Part shown: in pieces, positions 1 to 12,130 of the stretch | How positions within the stretch are numbered: position 1 is the stretch's first letter | How the letters are laid out: every line of letters starts with the position of its first letter | Origin: Escallonia rubra | Lineage: Eukaryota; Streptophyta; Magnoliopsida; Escalloniales; Escalloniaceae | Direction: 5' to 3' | Assembly: GCA_033065855.1 (NCBI GenBank) | Contig: JAVXUO010002726.1 | Location: 1 to 64,000, forward strand | Length of the DNA stretch: 64,000 bases | Program-made: the position numbers and the translations under genes | The notes under the pieces: model-generated | What the model was told of the DNA's origin: nothing | What the model saw: the letters and a program-made list of their open reading frames with translations, nothing else | The model's database searches: none

Positions 1-2817
1 CCCTCTTTCTTTTCTCAGCATGGATTAGCAAAAACTCTCGGTTACTTGCAACTCTTTTTTTCTCCCCATGTCTAAAAGCTTTTCCGTTCCTCCTCAGACG
101 CTGAGGCATTGCCTCACCTCACCCTTCACAGACTATACCAGCCACAATTTGAAGTTGTCTTCACAAGGCTTACGTGGTAGACCATGCGTGCTCCAAATGA
201 ACATTGGCAAGACATTCCCCAGGTGAAGGAACATGCTTATAGTCTATCACCTGCCCCTCTTAGTATTTACGAATGCCAAGGAACACAACTATTCATTCTA
301 AAAAGCCATGCCATGAGTGTAGAGTCCAAGGAGCCACCAACAAAGTCCGATCTACCATCAATTAATGATGCGTTGGGGTCTAATACCTATGTGATGGACC
401 CCAACAATATTTTCCTCTTATTGCACTTGTGAAGATTTCCATTTGCCTTCTATGTCGTACCAACTTCCAAAGTGGACAATGGTATGTGCAGGTTCACCAT
501 GTCGACATCCAACCAACATGATTCTTCTCATCATACAGTCTCATATCTTATTATCTTGCACACATTATCAGTAACATCTATCGAGATGTTAAAGTAGACG
601 AGACAATACCACTATGTACCTTTATCCCTATTGTGAAGATCATAGTAATCTTGTTTTGATGTCCCCCCCCACCGCAAACCAAAAAAAACCCCTCCACACC
701 CATGCGCGTGCCCCACATACACCCCAAACCCGCACACTGCCTTTAGGTTATCAGATGTTTTACTATCAGATGTTTTACCTAATAGCCTCTTTTGCTCGTG
801 TTTTGGTTGGTTGTGGGTTTGCAGATGGAGATATCGAATCTGAAATTGTTTTTCCCTGAACGAATCCCTTATATTTCGTATCGTCCCCCTTGGTAATCCC
901 TTTTCTCCTCATCACAAAATTCCCTATTATTTTTTCTTTTGTAGGACTAGACAAGACTAATTGACCATCACAAAACCAAGGCCGATGAACATGGATTTGT
1001 TTTGCGTGAAGTATTACGAGTATTTGATCGTATAGATTAGGTGAGAGAAGTGCCTCTTTGGCCCTTCCCAATAAATAAGCAGAAGTTGAACTGTTGGGTT
1101 ATGTTACTTCTATAAGTGCATCAAGTTAGGAATAAGGTGAAATTTCAAGGTTTAGAGGATTCATTGAAGCTTTCTTGTATATAATTACATCTCTTCAAAG
1201 CGAAGGATGTACTTGGTTACTTTACTAGTGGCTACCCCAGACCTGGTCTCTCCCGTGGCTTTGTTTTTGTACTCTTATTATTGCTCTTTGCAAGTATACC
1301 TACGCATAGTCACATGAGAGATGGGGACAAAGAACCTATGTGTAGATGAGCTAAAATCTAATAATTATTTGTCTCATCTTTAATTAGTCTCTTGGGAAAG
1401 AGGTGGTTTGGATGCCAAACGACTTAGTTAAGCTTAAACAGAATTCACAGATTTATAAATTGAAGTAGAATTCAGAACTCATTATACTAAATACTAATTG
1501 GACCTAGTCTTTTTATATACTATGCAAAAAAGATCCCAAAGGCGGGTATGGGCTCCAGTAGATTGTTGTGGCACCAAAAATGGATGAAGTGGTTCATACA
1601 ACCGCTAATATTTTCTAGTGAGAGCAAAAACTTGATGTTAAGATTTGTGTGGACTGTCTTAATCAATTCATAAACCCTTCCTTCCATGGGTCTTTTTCCT
1701 TTGCTTGTTTTTCTTTGCTTTGAAGTGATTATTGTTAGGTGATGGTGATTAAGGTAATACGTGATGGGTGGTGACTAGGGAGAGTGATGGAGAAGAATAT
1801 CGGGGATAAGAACTGGTGGTGGAGAGCGGGAGAGGATCTTGATTTGTTGTTCATGCTTCTTAGAAGCATGACTAGCATCTTTGTAGCTTAAAGATCTTCT
1901 GTTCTTTCTGAAGTTGAAACTGTTGTTGGATTTATAGACTAAGAAGTAGTACGATGATGTTGTTGGTTTCTCTCAATTTATATGGGTGTTAGTGCTTCGT
2001 AATCTATTTGTTTTTTGGCCTTGGTGCTTAATGTAATGTTTGTGTGGAACTCTTCTGATGGTTTAACTTGCTCGATTCTTGCGATTGCATCTGCAGCTTC
2101 ACTGGTCAAGTAAATTATCTTCAATATTCATCTCCATGATGGCAAGAGGCATAAGGCTAGTGAAAGTCAAAGTGGATGGTATAGCAGCAAGGTCAAATGG
2201 CATGAGGCCGGCCAAAGTAGCGACTACCTGATGATATAAACTTCTTTCAGAACCAAATTATGCCGAACTATATTATGCTGGGAGTTTGAATCATGATGAG
2301 GAAGTAGACATGAGTCCCCTTGCCAACTTAGTTTCTCCGGCTCCATGTTTTTGACTTTTGAGTCATGGTTGTCTGGGCTAAAGGTCTGTGCTTGTCATGG
2401 ATGTGGAAATCGTATTCTACTTGATTTCCTTGGCGGCGTCTACGCTTTATGTCTTTGCTACATTGTACATGCTTCGGGTTCCAAGAAATGAGTGCTCTGC
2501 CATTTTTAGGTTTCTTGTAATCTATCTGCCCTTCCATCCATTACCACTTGCATAGACCAGAGCCACCCTTTTCACCATGCATAGTTTGGCCGAAACGTTG
2601 ATTAGAATAGATTGCTTTATATGTTTCCAAATGCAAAACTCCATAGTAAACCCCCAGAAAAATGTATTTCGGTGTAGAGCTCTGGAAACCTACTCCAAAA
2701 ATTTAGGAAAACTTCTAAAATTCAAGCATTTATCTCGTTATTGTAGCAATATTAGAGATTGTTTCCAGAAGTTCTTGGACCTTTTACCAAATGAAAAATA
2801 GATTATTACCTTGACTG
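1..2817. other. Intergenic, no supported gene
   Basis: AT-rich sequence with only short open frames. The longest, 184-432 on the plus strand, has no recognisable domain and no convincing exon partner. A near-perfect 19-bp palindrome with 9-bp arms and a 1-nt centre lies at 1852-1870. I see no transposon ends here. Confidence 0.6.
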
Positions 2818-3848
2818 AGGTAGCGTTTGACAGACTCTTTTTTTTTTTAGTTTTTTCTTCAGGTTTGTAAACTGAAGAAAAAAAACGGGTTTGGCAAGAC
2901 GGTTTTTGTTTTTTTTCCTTTTAGTTTTGTAAACCAGTTTTTAAATGGGACTGTTTTCTGGTTGGAGTTTTGGGTTGTCATTTTTGTTTTTTGTTTTGAT
3001 ATCCAACCTTCAAATTTTGTTAGAAGCAAAAAATGAGTATCATTATAACCAAACCCCCCACATAGAGCACCATCAGACACTTCCTTCCATCACCCAAACT
3101 TTTACCACGTCGCCACCATGGCGACTATCCCCTGCTCTCACATACGCTCACACCACCACCATCAATTATCCCACCGTTGTCACCCTATCACTGTCGTGAC
3201 TCATAAATATGCCCTTCCATCGCCACCACACGCCTTCGACAACCATGGGTTTGTCACACCACCACCACCACACTCCCGCCACTGCCACCCACAAATCTGC
3301 CCCAGCACCGCCACCCTACTATCATCGCCACCCACAGATCTGGCCCACCGTCGCCAACCCATGCCTTCAACAATGAATCACACCTCAACCCTCCATCTTC
3401 ACCCCACTACCATGGACACCCAATGAGACCTCAAGCAACACCGTCGCATAACTCAAAAATTGCCCTACTGTCACCACCCCACCACCGTCACCACCAATGA
3501 ATCTACCCATCGTGGCAATCCCGTTGTCATGTCTCTTTGTTATTGCTCCCTGTAAAAGCTTTCTCAAAACAAACCCATTTCATTTGTTGTGTGAAAGGGT
3601 TTTCTTGAGAGAGTGGTGTTATGAATTTGATTATGGTGGTGGTGGTATTGGCCGATGGTGGTGCTTTGAAATTCTGGGAAAGTGTCTATTGGAGAAAAAT
3701 GCAAGGTTGTTGGAAAAATTAAGAAAAAAATGGTAAAGAAAAACTCAAAATAAAAACTGGCTAATCAAACAATCATGTGTTTTTGTAAAAAACCAAAAAT
3801 TAAACTGGTTTTGTTTTTTGAAAACTGAAAACTAAAATTGCAAATGAT
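2818..3848. mobile_element. TIR element with CACC/GGTGG core, copy 1
   Basis: The left end reads AGGTAGCGTTTGAC, followed by T/A tracts of the form TTTTTCAGTTT. The core at about 3110-3490 is CCACC-rich and the stretch at 3630-3665 is GGTGG-rich. The right flank at 3770-3850 returns to A-rich ACTGAAAAC motifs that mirror the left side. The same architecture recurs at 18012-19141 and 50093-50575. The exact right end is uncertain and no clean target-site duplication is visible. No transposase is encoded, so it is presumably non-autonomous. Confidence 0.5.
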
Positions 3849-4820
3849 TTTAAATAGCCCATGAGTGTTGGCATCATTTTTTTTTCGCTCGAAACGTGGT
3901 CGTCTTATTTTCCTTAATTATGTTTCCACATATTGCTCAATCTGAAAAGGAAAAAGAAGGAAAAGCTCAAGCTCATCTCAAATTTTATAATCATTTTGTG
4001 TCACTTAATAATAATCATTTCCTATTAATTGAACTTTATGAAGGAATGATTCACGACTCATCTCTCTATCTCTCGAAAAAAAAACCTTTCTCCTCTCTCT
4101 ACCCTTCTACAGTTTTCACAAGCCAACGCCCCCACCGTGCTTCCGCGTGCGTGGGGTAACTGGTCTCCTGCGACGTCATCTATGTAGTATCATTTTGTGT
4201 GTGTTGGTATATTGGTGTATTAAAGGAGTGTAAGGTGGGTGGTCGGCGGCGAAAGTGGCGGGGGTCTGACGACATAAGAGAGATTGGATCCGATCTCGTT
4301 AGGTCTAGTCAGATCTAAGTAGATCTGAGTGATCCACTCGATCTGATAGATCTATAACTTTTTCAACCATAAAGGTTTGAGCATTTTCCAGTTGTTTAGA
4401 AAGAAGAGGTTTTCGATTTGCCAGCCAAGTATATCTTTACCAGGGTGGCCGGAATCCTTCTCGGTTACTAGGAAGTGGTCAGTTTTCAAATAGGGTACTA
4501 AGATATTTCAGGTGGCTTTGTCTAGTGATTCCTAGCTCCAATTTCTTGGGTCCTGTTTTTGGGTAATCAGTGTTGACCTTGTGTATGTTAGGTGGTTTCT
4601 TCACCCTTCGTGCGGTTTTTTTTTTCCTGTGCTTTCCATAGTATTAGTGGATAATCGCATATTGGCCATGCGAAAAACTTATTGTTTGTATTATGCGCTT
4701 CCACAAATGGTTGAGATCACTTTTGGGTTGTATTGTTCATGATTGTCTCTAATTATATTAATCGTTCATTATTGTTTTCATATTTTCTGGTATTATTTGT
4801 ACACCTTTAAACTTGGCTTG
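3849..4820. other. Intergenic, no gene seen
   Basis: No coding signal. A cluster of AGATCT and GATCT-like words at about 4286-4352 makes a short degenerate repeat. The rest is unremarkable AT-rich DNA. Confidence 0.5.
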
Positions 4821-4834
4821 TTACTTTTAGTTAA

Positions 4835-4976
4835 GTTTTTTTTTTTCAAAATTTCCCCAATAGGTAAATTTGTTAGAATTGCAATTCATATATATAACCC
4901 GCTGGTATGGGAAATCGAACTGAGACCTCGAGATCACTCCTCGAGGCCTCTTGCCATCTCCACCACCCCCTTGGGT
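4835..4976 (-). mobile_element. tRNA-derived SINE (minus strand) with 14-bp TSD
   Basis: Read on the minus strand, the element has a pol III A-box-like TGGTGGAGATGG near its 5' end and a B-box-like GTTCGATTTCC about 45 bp later, and it ends in an A-rich tail (the T run at 4836-4846 on the plus strand). It is bracketed by a perfect 14-bp direct repeat, TTACTTTTAGTTAA, at 4821-4834 and 4977-4990. A tail, internal promoter boxes and a long target-site duplication together are diagnostic of SINE retrotransposition. Confidence 0.8.
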
Positions 4977-5467
4977 TTACTTTTAGTTAACTTAAAGGGT
5001 AGGATATGCTATGTTTTAGTTTGATTATAATGTATATAAATTTTATCAGGTAATTTGTTGTTTCGATCTTTGAGGTCATGTATACAGAATCACGGGTATG
5101 TCGTGACCTAATAGCTATTTGTAATGTTTTGAGATAACTTGAAAGCTTCCGTAACCTTTAATTATCAATGTCATTTTTTAATTATGAAAAAAAAAACTTT
5201 ATGAAGGGATGCACATGCCTTCTAATTAGAAAACATCAATAATGTTGAAAACAAATCATTAGAAGGTTTAGAAGTTGTGAGGTTCCGTTAGTAATAAATA
5301 CTGGCAATAGTTACGTGCTTACTTTGGTTAAAAACGTCACGAAGACAAGATGTATTCTAGAATATTCTTACGAGAGTCACTTGATATGATTTTGGCGATC
5401 GGTTCGAGATATATGCATAGATACTTTTTTGAAAACTTCTATAGCTATTCACCAAAACAAAAAAACT

Positions 5468-5785
5468 CACCCCGTCCCAAAAAATTTGCTTCATTTTGAC
5501 TTGGCACGCATATTAAAGATTTAAGTCATATATTGTGTGTTTTACATTATACCCTCTAAAATATAGGGGGGAAGAAAGTGAGCCGGATCAGAAAAAATGT
5601 GGAGAAATAAATTGAATAAAAAAAAGTGCAAGAAAGTTGGCCAAGAGAGAAAAAAATGAGTTGATGGAGAGGTAAATGTGTAAAAGAGGTAACTATAGAA
5701 AAAACTTTGAAAATCTTTCTTAATTCGAGGAGGATATTTTGTTTTTTTGGGACAACTCAAATCAATTTTTTAGGGACAAAGAAAT
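5468..5785. mobile_element. Stowaway-like MITE, degenerate
   Basis: The left end CTCACCCCGTCCCAAAA resembles the plant Stowaway terminus (CTCCCTCCGTCCC...). The right part carries TTTTTTTGGGACAACT and AGGGACAAAG in inverted sense. Internal sequence such as CTTTCTTAATT is shared in inverted orientation with the related stretch at about 17007-17235. The right end is eroded, so the boundary is approximate. Confidence 0.45.
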
Positions 5786-5941
5786 TATCTATTAAAAGCC
5801 CTCTATATTTGAAAATTGAAAAAAAAAATTAAAACGAAAAAGCAAAACAAAATTACCTGACCTCCCAAAAACCCCCAACAAAACCCTTCCCTTCGCTCGC
5901 AATTGCGACAGCCATCATTTCTCAGATTTGCTTCCTCAACC

Positions 5942-6939
5942 ATGGCCGCCGCCGCCAGGTCCGTCCTCCGCTCCGCCACTACCTCCGCCCGAAGCGCCCC
6001 CATCAGATTCGCCGCCGGAGGCAAACCGAAGGCCGCACGCTCTCCGTTCCGCATCCCCACTCAAAAGCCCCTCTCTCAGCGCATCTTCAGGTCTCTAACT
6101 CTCTCTCTCTCAGACCCGCACAACCATTTAATCTTATTTCTAAATATACGCCATAGATGCCTAATTATATGCTTACTTTGTGTAATTACTGATTAGGTCA
6201 CCTGTGGAGATGAGCTGCGTGACAATGCTTCCATTCCACACTGCCACTGCCTCCGCATTGCTCACTTCCATGCTCTCCGCCACTCCTCGGGCCTACGGTT
6301 GGACGCTCGAAGGTATGTTTGCCTCTGATTTCTCTTCATTCTATTTGAACTTGATTTGTGTGGGCGTTGTATCCCCGTGTGAGTGTACAAATACGCTTGT
6401 GTATTCCTCATTTTGAATCATTGGCCTGGTTTTGCAATTGGAAGGACTCTTTGTTAGACGTTGCAGACCACCTGTGGTACTCCATGAGTATTGTAGTTTT
6501 TGTTGCCTTGGACTGTTTGCGCATCTACTGAATAATACTCGAATATCAAAACATTAATTTCAGCTCAAATAGTAAGTGGGGATCAGATAAGTATTTTTTG
6601 ACAAGTCAAATTAGGTCAAAAACAATTAGTTAAGTTAATATTCTAGGATTTTGCAAAAATTTGAAAGGGAAAAAAAAATTAAGAAATGGAGGGAGTTTTT
6701 AAGGCTAGTTAAGTTCGGGATTTCTGGACTATATATATTTTTAAGCATATATGTCAACTAAATATCTGTGATTGTCTGTTTCTACATTAGATTATCACAA
6801 GTTCACCGGTTTTAACTCCCTTTTCTGAAATTGATTGTTTGGGAGCATCCCTATCTTTCTTTTTCCCTACCTCTCTCTGCCCCCCTCGATATTAAGAACC
6901 CACATTTTTGCTCTTGTAGGGCAAGATGGGATTAGATGA
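5942..6939 (+). CDS. NFD6: NUCLEAR FUSION DEFECTIVE 6-like protein (isoform 1, three exons)
   Basis: Exons are 5942-6090, 6197-6312 and 6920-6939, all with GT-AG introns, giving 94 residues. The start ATG sits in a good context (TCAACCATGGCC), and no in-frame ATG precedes it. The N-terminus is rich in Ala, Arg and Ser ([11 protein letters not shown]...), as expected for a mitochondrial or plastid presequence. It is followed by the family-typical blocks [15 protein letters not shown] and [17 protein letters not shown], then YGWTLEG, and this isoform ends GQDGIR. Plant NFD6 proteins are small organelle proteins; the Arabidopsis mutant is blocked in polar nuclear fusion. Family assignment is from remembered motif blocks, not a search. 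A second terminal exon at 8049 offers an alternative end. Confidence 0.85.
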
Positions 6940-8048
6940 AGGTCACGAAACAAGACCAAGTGACATGGAGTTGTTTGTGATGAACTTTGGAAAGCTTTTC
7001 ATGTAGTGGTCACTTTCCTAGGATAGGCGAGATAACTTTGTTTCAGAAAAGGATAAGAGTAAACAGTTGAACTGTAGAGATGCCTCAAACTTAGTCTACA
7101 TTATTTGTGAACCAGTATGGAATGTGGGTATCTAATATCGATATGAGTTCTTGTCATGGTCTATCAGTGCAGCAATGGCCTTATTTGTTCTTTAATATAT
7201 TCTTAAGCATTTCCAAATGATGGCAAAGAACCTCTGTCGAAGGAGGAAGCTGCCATGATGTAGTTGTCTGATTTCCATATGTCTAATATCAACCCATGCT
7301 AGAAAGACACTTTGGCAAGCTGGATTGTGTTATAGACACCTTCATTGAGCGTCTGAATTATAGCATTTGACTTTCTTTTCTTGGTTTTCTACAAGAGGCA
7401 AAGTGAGCGTAATTGCAACGACATCAATGCTGCTATGACCATAAAATCTTTCATTTTCTTGAGGAGCGATAAGTACATTTCTTTCACTCAAAGGCAAACT
7501 ACTTCATATTTTACAGATAAAAGATGGGTTGGAAATAGATGATGTCTCTTGAGGTGCCAAATGTGTTTTTATTTCGCTCAAAGAAAAGGCTAATGGTACT
7601 ATGAGCCATCTTCTGCCTTCGGTTGAAGTCACAAATGGTAGCACCGAGGATCATCCTTTGATTGCTTACATTACATTGGTTACAACTAATTTCACAGAGA
7701 AGCTTCATCTATATGTTGGTTCGACATACATTCTGTCATTCATTGATTGGGGCAATAACACTTTAAGAATGAAGCAAGTCTCCATGAGCAATAGGCCATA
7801 TTTTAATGTTGTAATATGTAGCAAGTCTCCATGAGTAATAGGCCATTTGGATGAAACTAATACGTATTTTAGAAATCTGTGCTTGTCAAGTATTTGGTTA
7901 GTTGAGGCTATTCAATAAGCTGTGAGATAGCTGAGTTGGATTACGTAAGGGCTTAAAATAGTTGAACACATAGTTTGTGCTTCTTATTATTGCCTTACAT
8001 TTAAATTAATCCTTTTAAGGCTCATGCTGATACGCTGTATTCAATCAG

Positions 8049-8068
8049 ATTGCAACGATGATGTATAA
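8049..8068 (+). CDS. NFD6: Alternative terminal coding exon of the NFD6-like gene (isoform 2)
   Basis: A CAG acceptor at 8046-8048 is followed by 20 coding bases in the phase left by exon 2 (ending 6312). They give the C-terminus DCNDDV and a TAA stop at 8066-8068. As I recall, a C-terminus ending in CNDDV is a common end of NFD6-like proteins, so this exon is probably used. Isoform 2 would be 5942-6090, 6197-6312, 8049-8068 and also 94 residues. Both terminal exons contribute exactly 20 coding nucleotides. RNA evidence is needed to say which form predominates. Confidence 0.75.
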
Positions 8069-9286
8069 TCAATTCGGAGGGTTCGCGCAAAGTTTTGTGT
8101 ACATGCACCCTACTGAGAGAATGCCTGATAAGTAGAGCACTGTATGATCTCCAGTGAAGCAAGATTTCTTTTTCCCCTGATTTCTTCTATTTTGGATTCT
8201 GTCTAGTGTCAACTAGCAAGTGCCAAGATTTCTGTTGAAAACATATTACTAGTCCAAGCTCCTTTTGTGGGCCATGTGTAAATTTTTGTTTGCAAGTACT
8301 ATTTATAGGCAACTGATAAGAAAGAAATTAACAAAGTTGTCAATTCATCTGTGCTATTACCTAAGCCGTGATGATTTCTGACAGAGCAATGCACTATTCA
8401 TTTGTACTCTTCTTCAAAGCACATTGGAAAAAAGCTAATGTTGCCAGCTTTGTCATCAAATTTAAAACAGTTTTGGGAGCAAAAAGATGGTAGCATAGTG
8501 CATTGCAAATTTTGGTACTTTCTTGATACAGCACAGAATTGACACTTTGGAAGCATGAGCATCTCTTAAGGTGACAGGTCGTCCATTTTCTTTATCGCGG
8601 ATCTTGTGATATTATAGTAAACTAACAAGGTGGTGAGGATGCCTCTTGTTGTACCTAGTCTTATTATTCCTTATGCCTGCATTGAATCTCTGTTAATAGG
8701 CTCTGACAGCCCAAAGCTGGTCTTCGTGACATCTTACCAAACTCATTAAGTTGTTTCATTGTTCATCAGAAGAAAATTATGTTCCTGGTTTAGAAGTAAT
8801 TGGTTAATTGCATATTCTAATGTTGCTTTTTATGTTTACCTGTGAGTGAGTCGCTCCTTACACTATCCGTTTGACCCATGTCATGATGTCTAATTAAACC
8901 AATCTCAGTTTAAAATTGTAGGTACTACTTACATGGTGCTGTTGTAAGTAAATTGGCAGCTATAGTGATGATTCATTATGATGATATCTTAAAAAGACAT
9001 TCCTTGAAAGTTCTATCCCACATCTATCGTTCTCTCTTTGAGATCTTTCGGTTCCATTTTAAAGAGTATATTGACTCTGCATTTGTTCAGTGCGTTCTTG
9101 CTTCATGTTTGAAACTTTTGAGACATTGAAAATGGATCTTAGAATGCCTATAATCTAGGCTGTCCTGTTTTCTGCAGGAAGTATTTTGCTATTCTTTGTG
9201 ACATACACGTCTAATGAAAAGTGCTCGGGTGGACAATCATGGTTATACTGGCATTGGTTGTGTGAAATATCGTGATTGCATGACTT

Positions 9287-9289
<3 letters not shown>

Positions 9290-9326
<37 letters not shown>
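9290..9326. repeat. (AT)n microsatellite
   Basis: Uninterrupted AT dinucleotide run of about 18 units. Confidence 0.95.
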
Positions 9327-9328
<2 letters not shown>

Positions 9329-10704
9329 TTAGTAGCAATAGCGACAGTGTTAATGCCCCAAAGGCTTGAAGGAATGGAGGTTGCTTCTTCTGGCTGCTGA
9401 TTTTCAAGTGAAATTAGAACAATTTGTTGTTGTAGAAAGGACACAGTAAGGAATCTCTTTATTCACCATGAAACAAAGTTTGATGGAAGCCTAAAATCTA
9501 GTTTCTCCGCATGGTGTTTGAGGAGCTTCTAGGACTAGGAGACCAAGTCGTGGCAGTCTGCATGCAGAATGACATGTGAGAGAGATGTTGTTGATAGAAT
9601 AGGGTGGTGCTTAAGAATTTATGGCAGGCCACAGCTTTCTATATACGTCAGTCTATCTTTATTAGGAGGGATCTCTCTCCCAAGAAAACCCCATACCACC
9701 CTCTTCTCTCATTTTATAGCATTTAGGCGGTAACCTGATTTTTAATTTGCAATGTATTGGATGTGCTAGATGGTCGTACCTACACGAAGTTGCAGAAATA
9801 GATTATATGTCTAAGCTCAACCCTTAACAACATGTTCCACCAAAATTTTGGCCGTAGTTTCTACTTTTAGCTTTTTCATAATCTTTAAGAGAGTTTCATT
9901 TCCAAATACATCTATTCTCTGTTCTTAGTGTACTTGTTTCAGTTTGGTGTGTTCCTGAGTCCTGATTCATAGACTTTCGTGTATCTTTCTTGATCTGGAT
10001 TTTTTCTTTTTGTTTAGGGCTGTGATTACTGCTAATTGGCTGACATCTGCCTGAAGATTGCCATCTTGCCTCCAACTTTTCTTTACTTAGCAATAGGAGT
10101 TTCCTGGTCTTAATCTTAGTACTACTCGGCTCAGAGTGTTTGTTTACATCTTTTTGACTTTCAATTCTGGCTTGTGGTTAATTATCTGCTCGTTTTATTC
10201 CCTTCATATGTTTCTTCTTTTATTGTAGATGGATGATTTAGTGTGTTGGATGCGGCGCTTGGTTGTAGTTGCGTGGATGTCAGTGGACATTGTATTGCTA
10301 AAAGCTTGAGGCACATTTTGCCTCTGTTAAATGTCAAAGCCAAAGGTTATGCGTTTCCAATCACGTGGATGTAGGTATCGTAACAGTAAAAAATGTGACT
10401 TTACTTTCACAATATTGAATACCAGTAGGCCAGCTGAATACAGTTTCTAGTTTAAAGCTCATTCTTTCCTCTTTTCTTTCACTGTTTTCCTTTGCATGCC
10501 CCCTTGGGATGCCAGACGAATAGGAAAACAAACCATTTTTAGTGGATTCAACTCTGACAGTGGCATGTGGCCGGGTTGAATGTGGTATAAAGGATTGATC
10601 TTTTCAAGCTAGTTTACTTCCGGTTAGTAGAAATCATCCCTTCACTTTCTCATCAAATATCAAGATCCCCCCGGGCTGCAAATTTACTGAAAAAACTGCA
10701 GTGT

Positions 10705-10788
10705 TTGTTGAATCCTTGCCTTTTGCTTTAGGCCGTCTCAGTATCGTTGTTGAATCCTTGCATTTTGCTTTAGGCCGTCTCAGTATCG
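10705..10788. repeat. 42-bp tandem duplication
   Basis: Two adjacent 42-bp units at 10705-10746 and 10747-10788 differ at a single position (CCTTGCC versus CCTTGCA). Each unit ends GTCTCAGTATCG. Confidence 0.9.
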
Positions 10789-11799
10789 TGCTTCACCTGC
10801 CGTTGGGCACGGCCGATGGCATACAGCCTTGAGTTGCTTGAAGCCTTGAACCCAGAACTGGTAATTATTGAGGGGGGGTGACTAGCCACATACATTTTTG
10901 GATACTCGGTGTAACTGATGAAAAGAGATGCAGTCCACAGGGATATTACATACATCTGATCGATTGCTTTGATTGTATTTGCTTATGAAATTTTAGATCC
11001 CGCCATCAGTCTCTCACCATCTACTTTCGGTGTCAATTACCTCCGTGCTACAGCAATCCTCATCCAAAGCTACCGTAACCCGCTCACACCCCCACATGAT
11101 TTCCTCGCTACCTCCTTTAACGGGCAAATACCCACCGAAACATCTATCAATCTCCTCTGCAAATACCCTCCCTATCTGAAAGGAAACAAAGGTGAAGGAC
11201 AGCTCAACCAAGCAAAACCCCTTGCGCTTGACCGAGGGATCTCTAGTTTTCTCTATGTTCGGAGAAAAAGGGACCTAGAAATTCAATATTTTAGAATCAG
11301 TAATGGAAAATACGAAGTTGCTGGATTTTACGGCAATGTTCACGCCATGGTGGCTTGATGCCATCCACTGATCAGCACGGAGATTGAGATGCGGAATTGG
11401 CAAATTTTAGTGTGCAAGAATAACCGAATCATCTGGACATCATTCAAGTAAGTCCTTCAATACAGATTTCCTTTTCTTTCTCATTTCCTCTCTTCGTCTT
11501 TTCCCCAATGCACCAACCGTGGCGACCACTTTTCAGTCGATCTCTAGCAACCCATCGGCATTCATCCACGACATCCACCCCCCAACTGCCTGACTCGGTG
11601 ATTTAGAGTGGGTTTGGGAGTCGTGCTAGTGGATGGACATATTCGAGGACTACGAATTAGCGACCATTCTTTCAGATGAAGAGCTTGATTGGTTGCTGCC
11701 GCTCTTTCTTTGTTGGATGGTTGCAGTGGCCGTCTAAATGCTTGATTTTTTTGGTACATCTGAAGGGAGAATTAGAGACTTCAACTGAGCCCTGACATA

Positions 11800-12118
11800 G
11801 GGAACTCCTGCAGACATTTGGAGCACCTGCTTTTGCATTCCGAGGTTTGCAAGTTGATCTGCACTCTGGTTGCCCTCTCTACATTACATGCACCAGGGGG
11901 GATTGAAATAGCCCTTAGCAGGAGCCTACAATTCTTGACGAGGTCGATGAGCGGGTGCAGGTGTTATCACTTGCCATCATTCGAGATCAGGTCTTTGGCC
12001 ACTTTAGAGTCTATTTCAATTGCTACTTCCTCAAGTCCTCCATCTTCGATCAGCCGTAGCCGTTTCATCATTCCGTGTAACTCAGCTTCCAGAGCTTCAC
12101 ATGCTGGTATATGGCCGT
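11800..12118 (-). pseudogene. Decayed RNase H-like (RVT_3 type) fragment
   Basis: On the minus strand from about 12118, one frame reads as a plant RNase H-like domain: an EALEAELHGMMKRLRL helix, then EEVAIEIDSKVAKDLI, a TGA and TAA stop pair, then HPLIDLVKNCRLLL and a degenerate NVERATRVQINLQT in place of the usual REANRVADxLA. The EAEL glutamate and DSK aspartate are present. The first catalytic strand is not visible, and no reverse transcriptase is attached. This domain is common at the 3' end of plant LINE-type elements and in free-standing copies. It is broken by stops and has no intact start. Confidence 0.6.
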
Positions 12119-12130
12119 AGAATCTTCCCT

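Larger units (their letters stand above)
8069..10960. other. NFD6-like 3' region and intergenic DNA, no further gene
   Basis: No domain-bearing open frame. It holds the likely 3' UTR of the longer NFD6-like transcript, an (AT) microsatellite and a 42-bp tandem duplication, both listed separately. Short open frames here have no recognisable content. Confidence 0.5.

Noticed and set aside
184..432. 82-codon open frame near the window start
   Set aside because: No family, no splice partners and no flanking gene context.
10969..11358. 129-codon plus-strand open frame
   Set aside because: No domain recognised; an opposed minus-strand frame overlaps it, and it sits downstream of the RNase H-like relic. 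Treated as chance.
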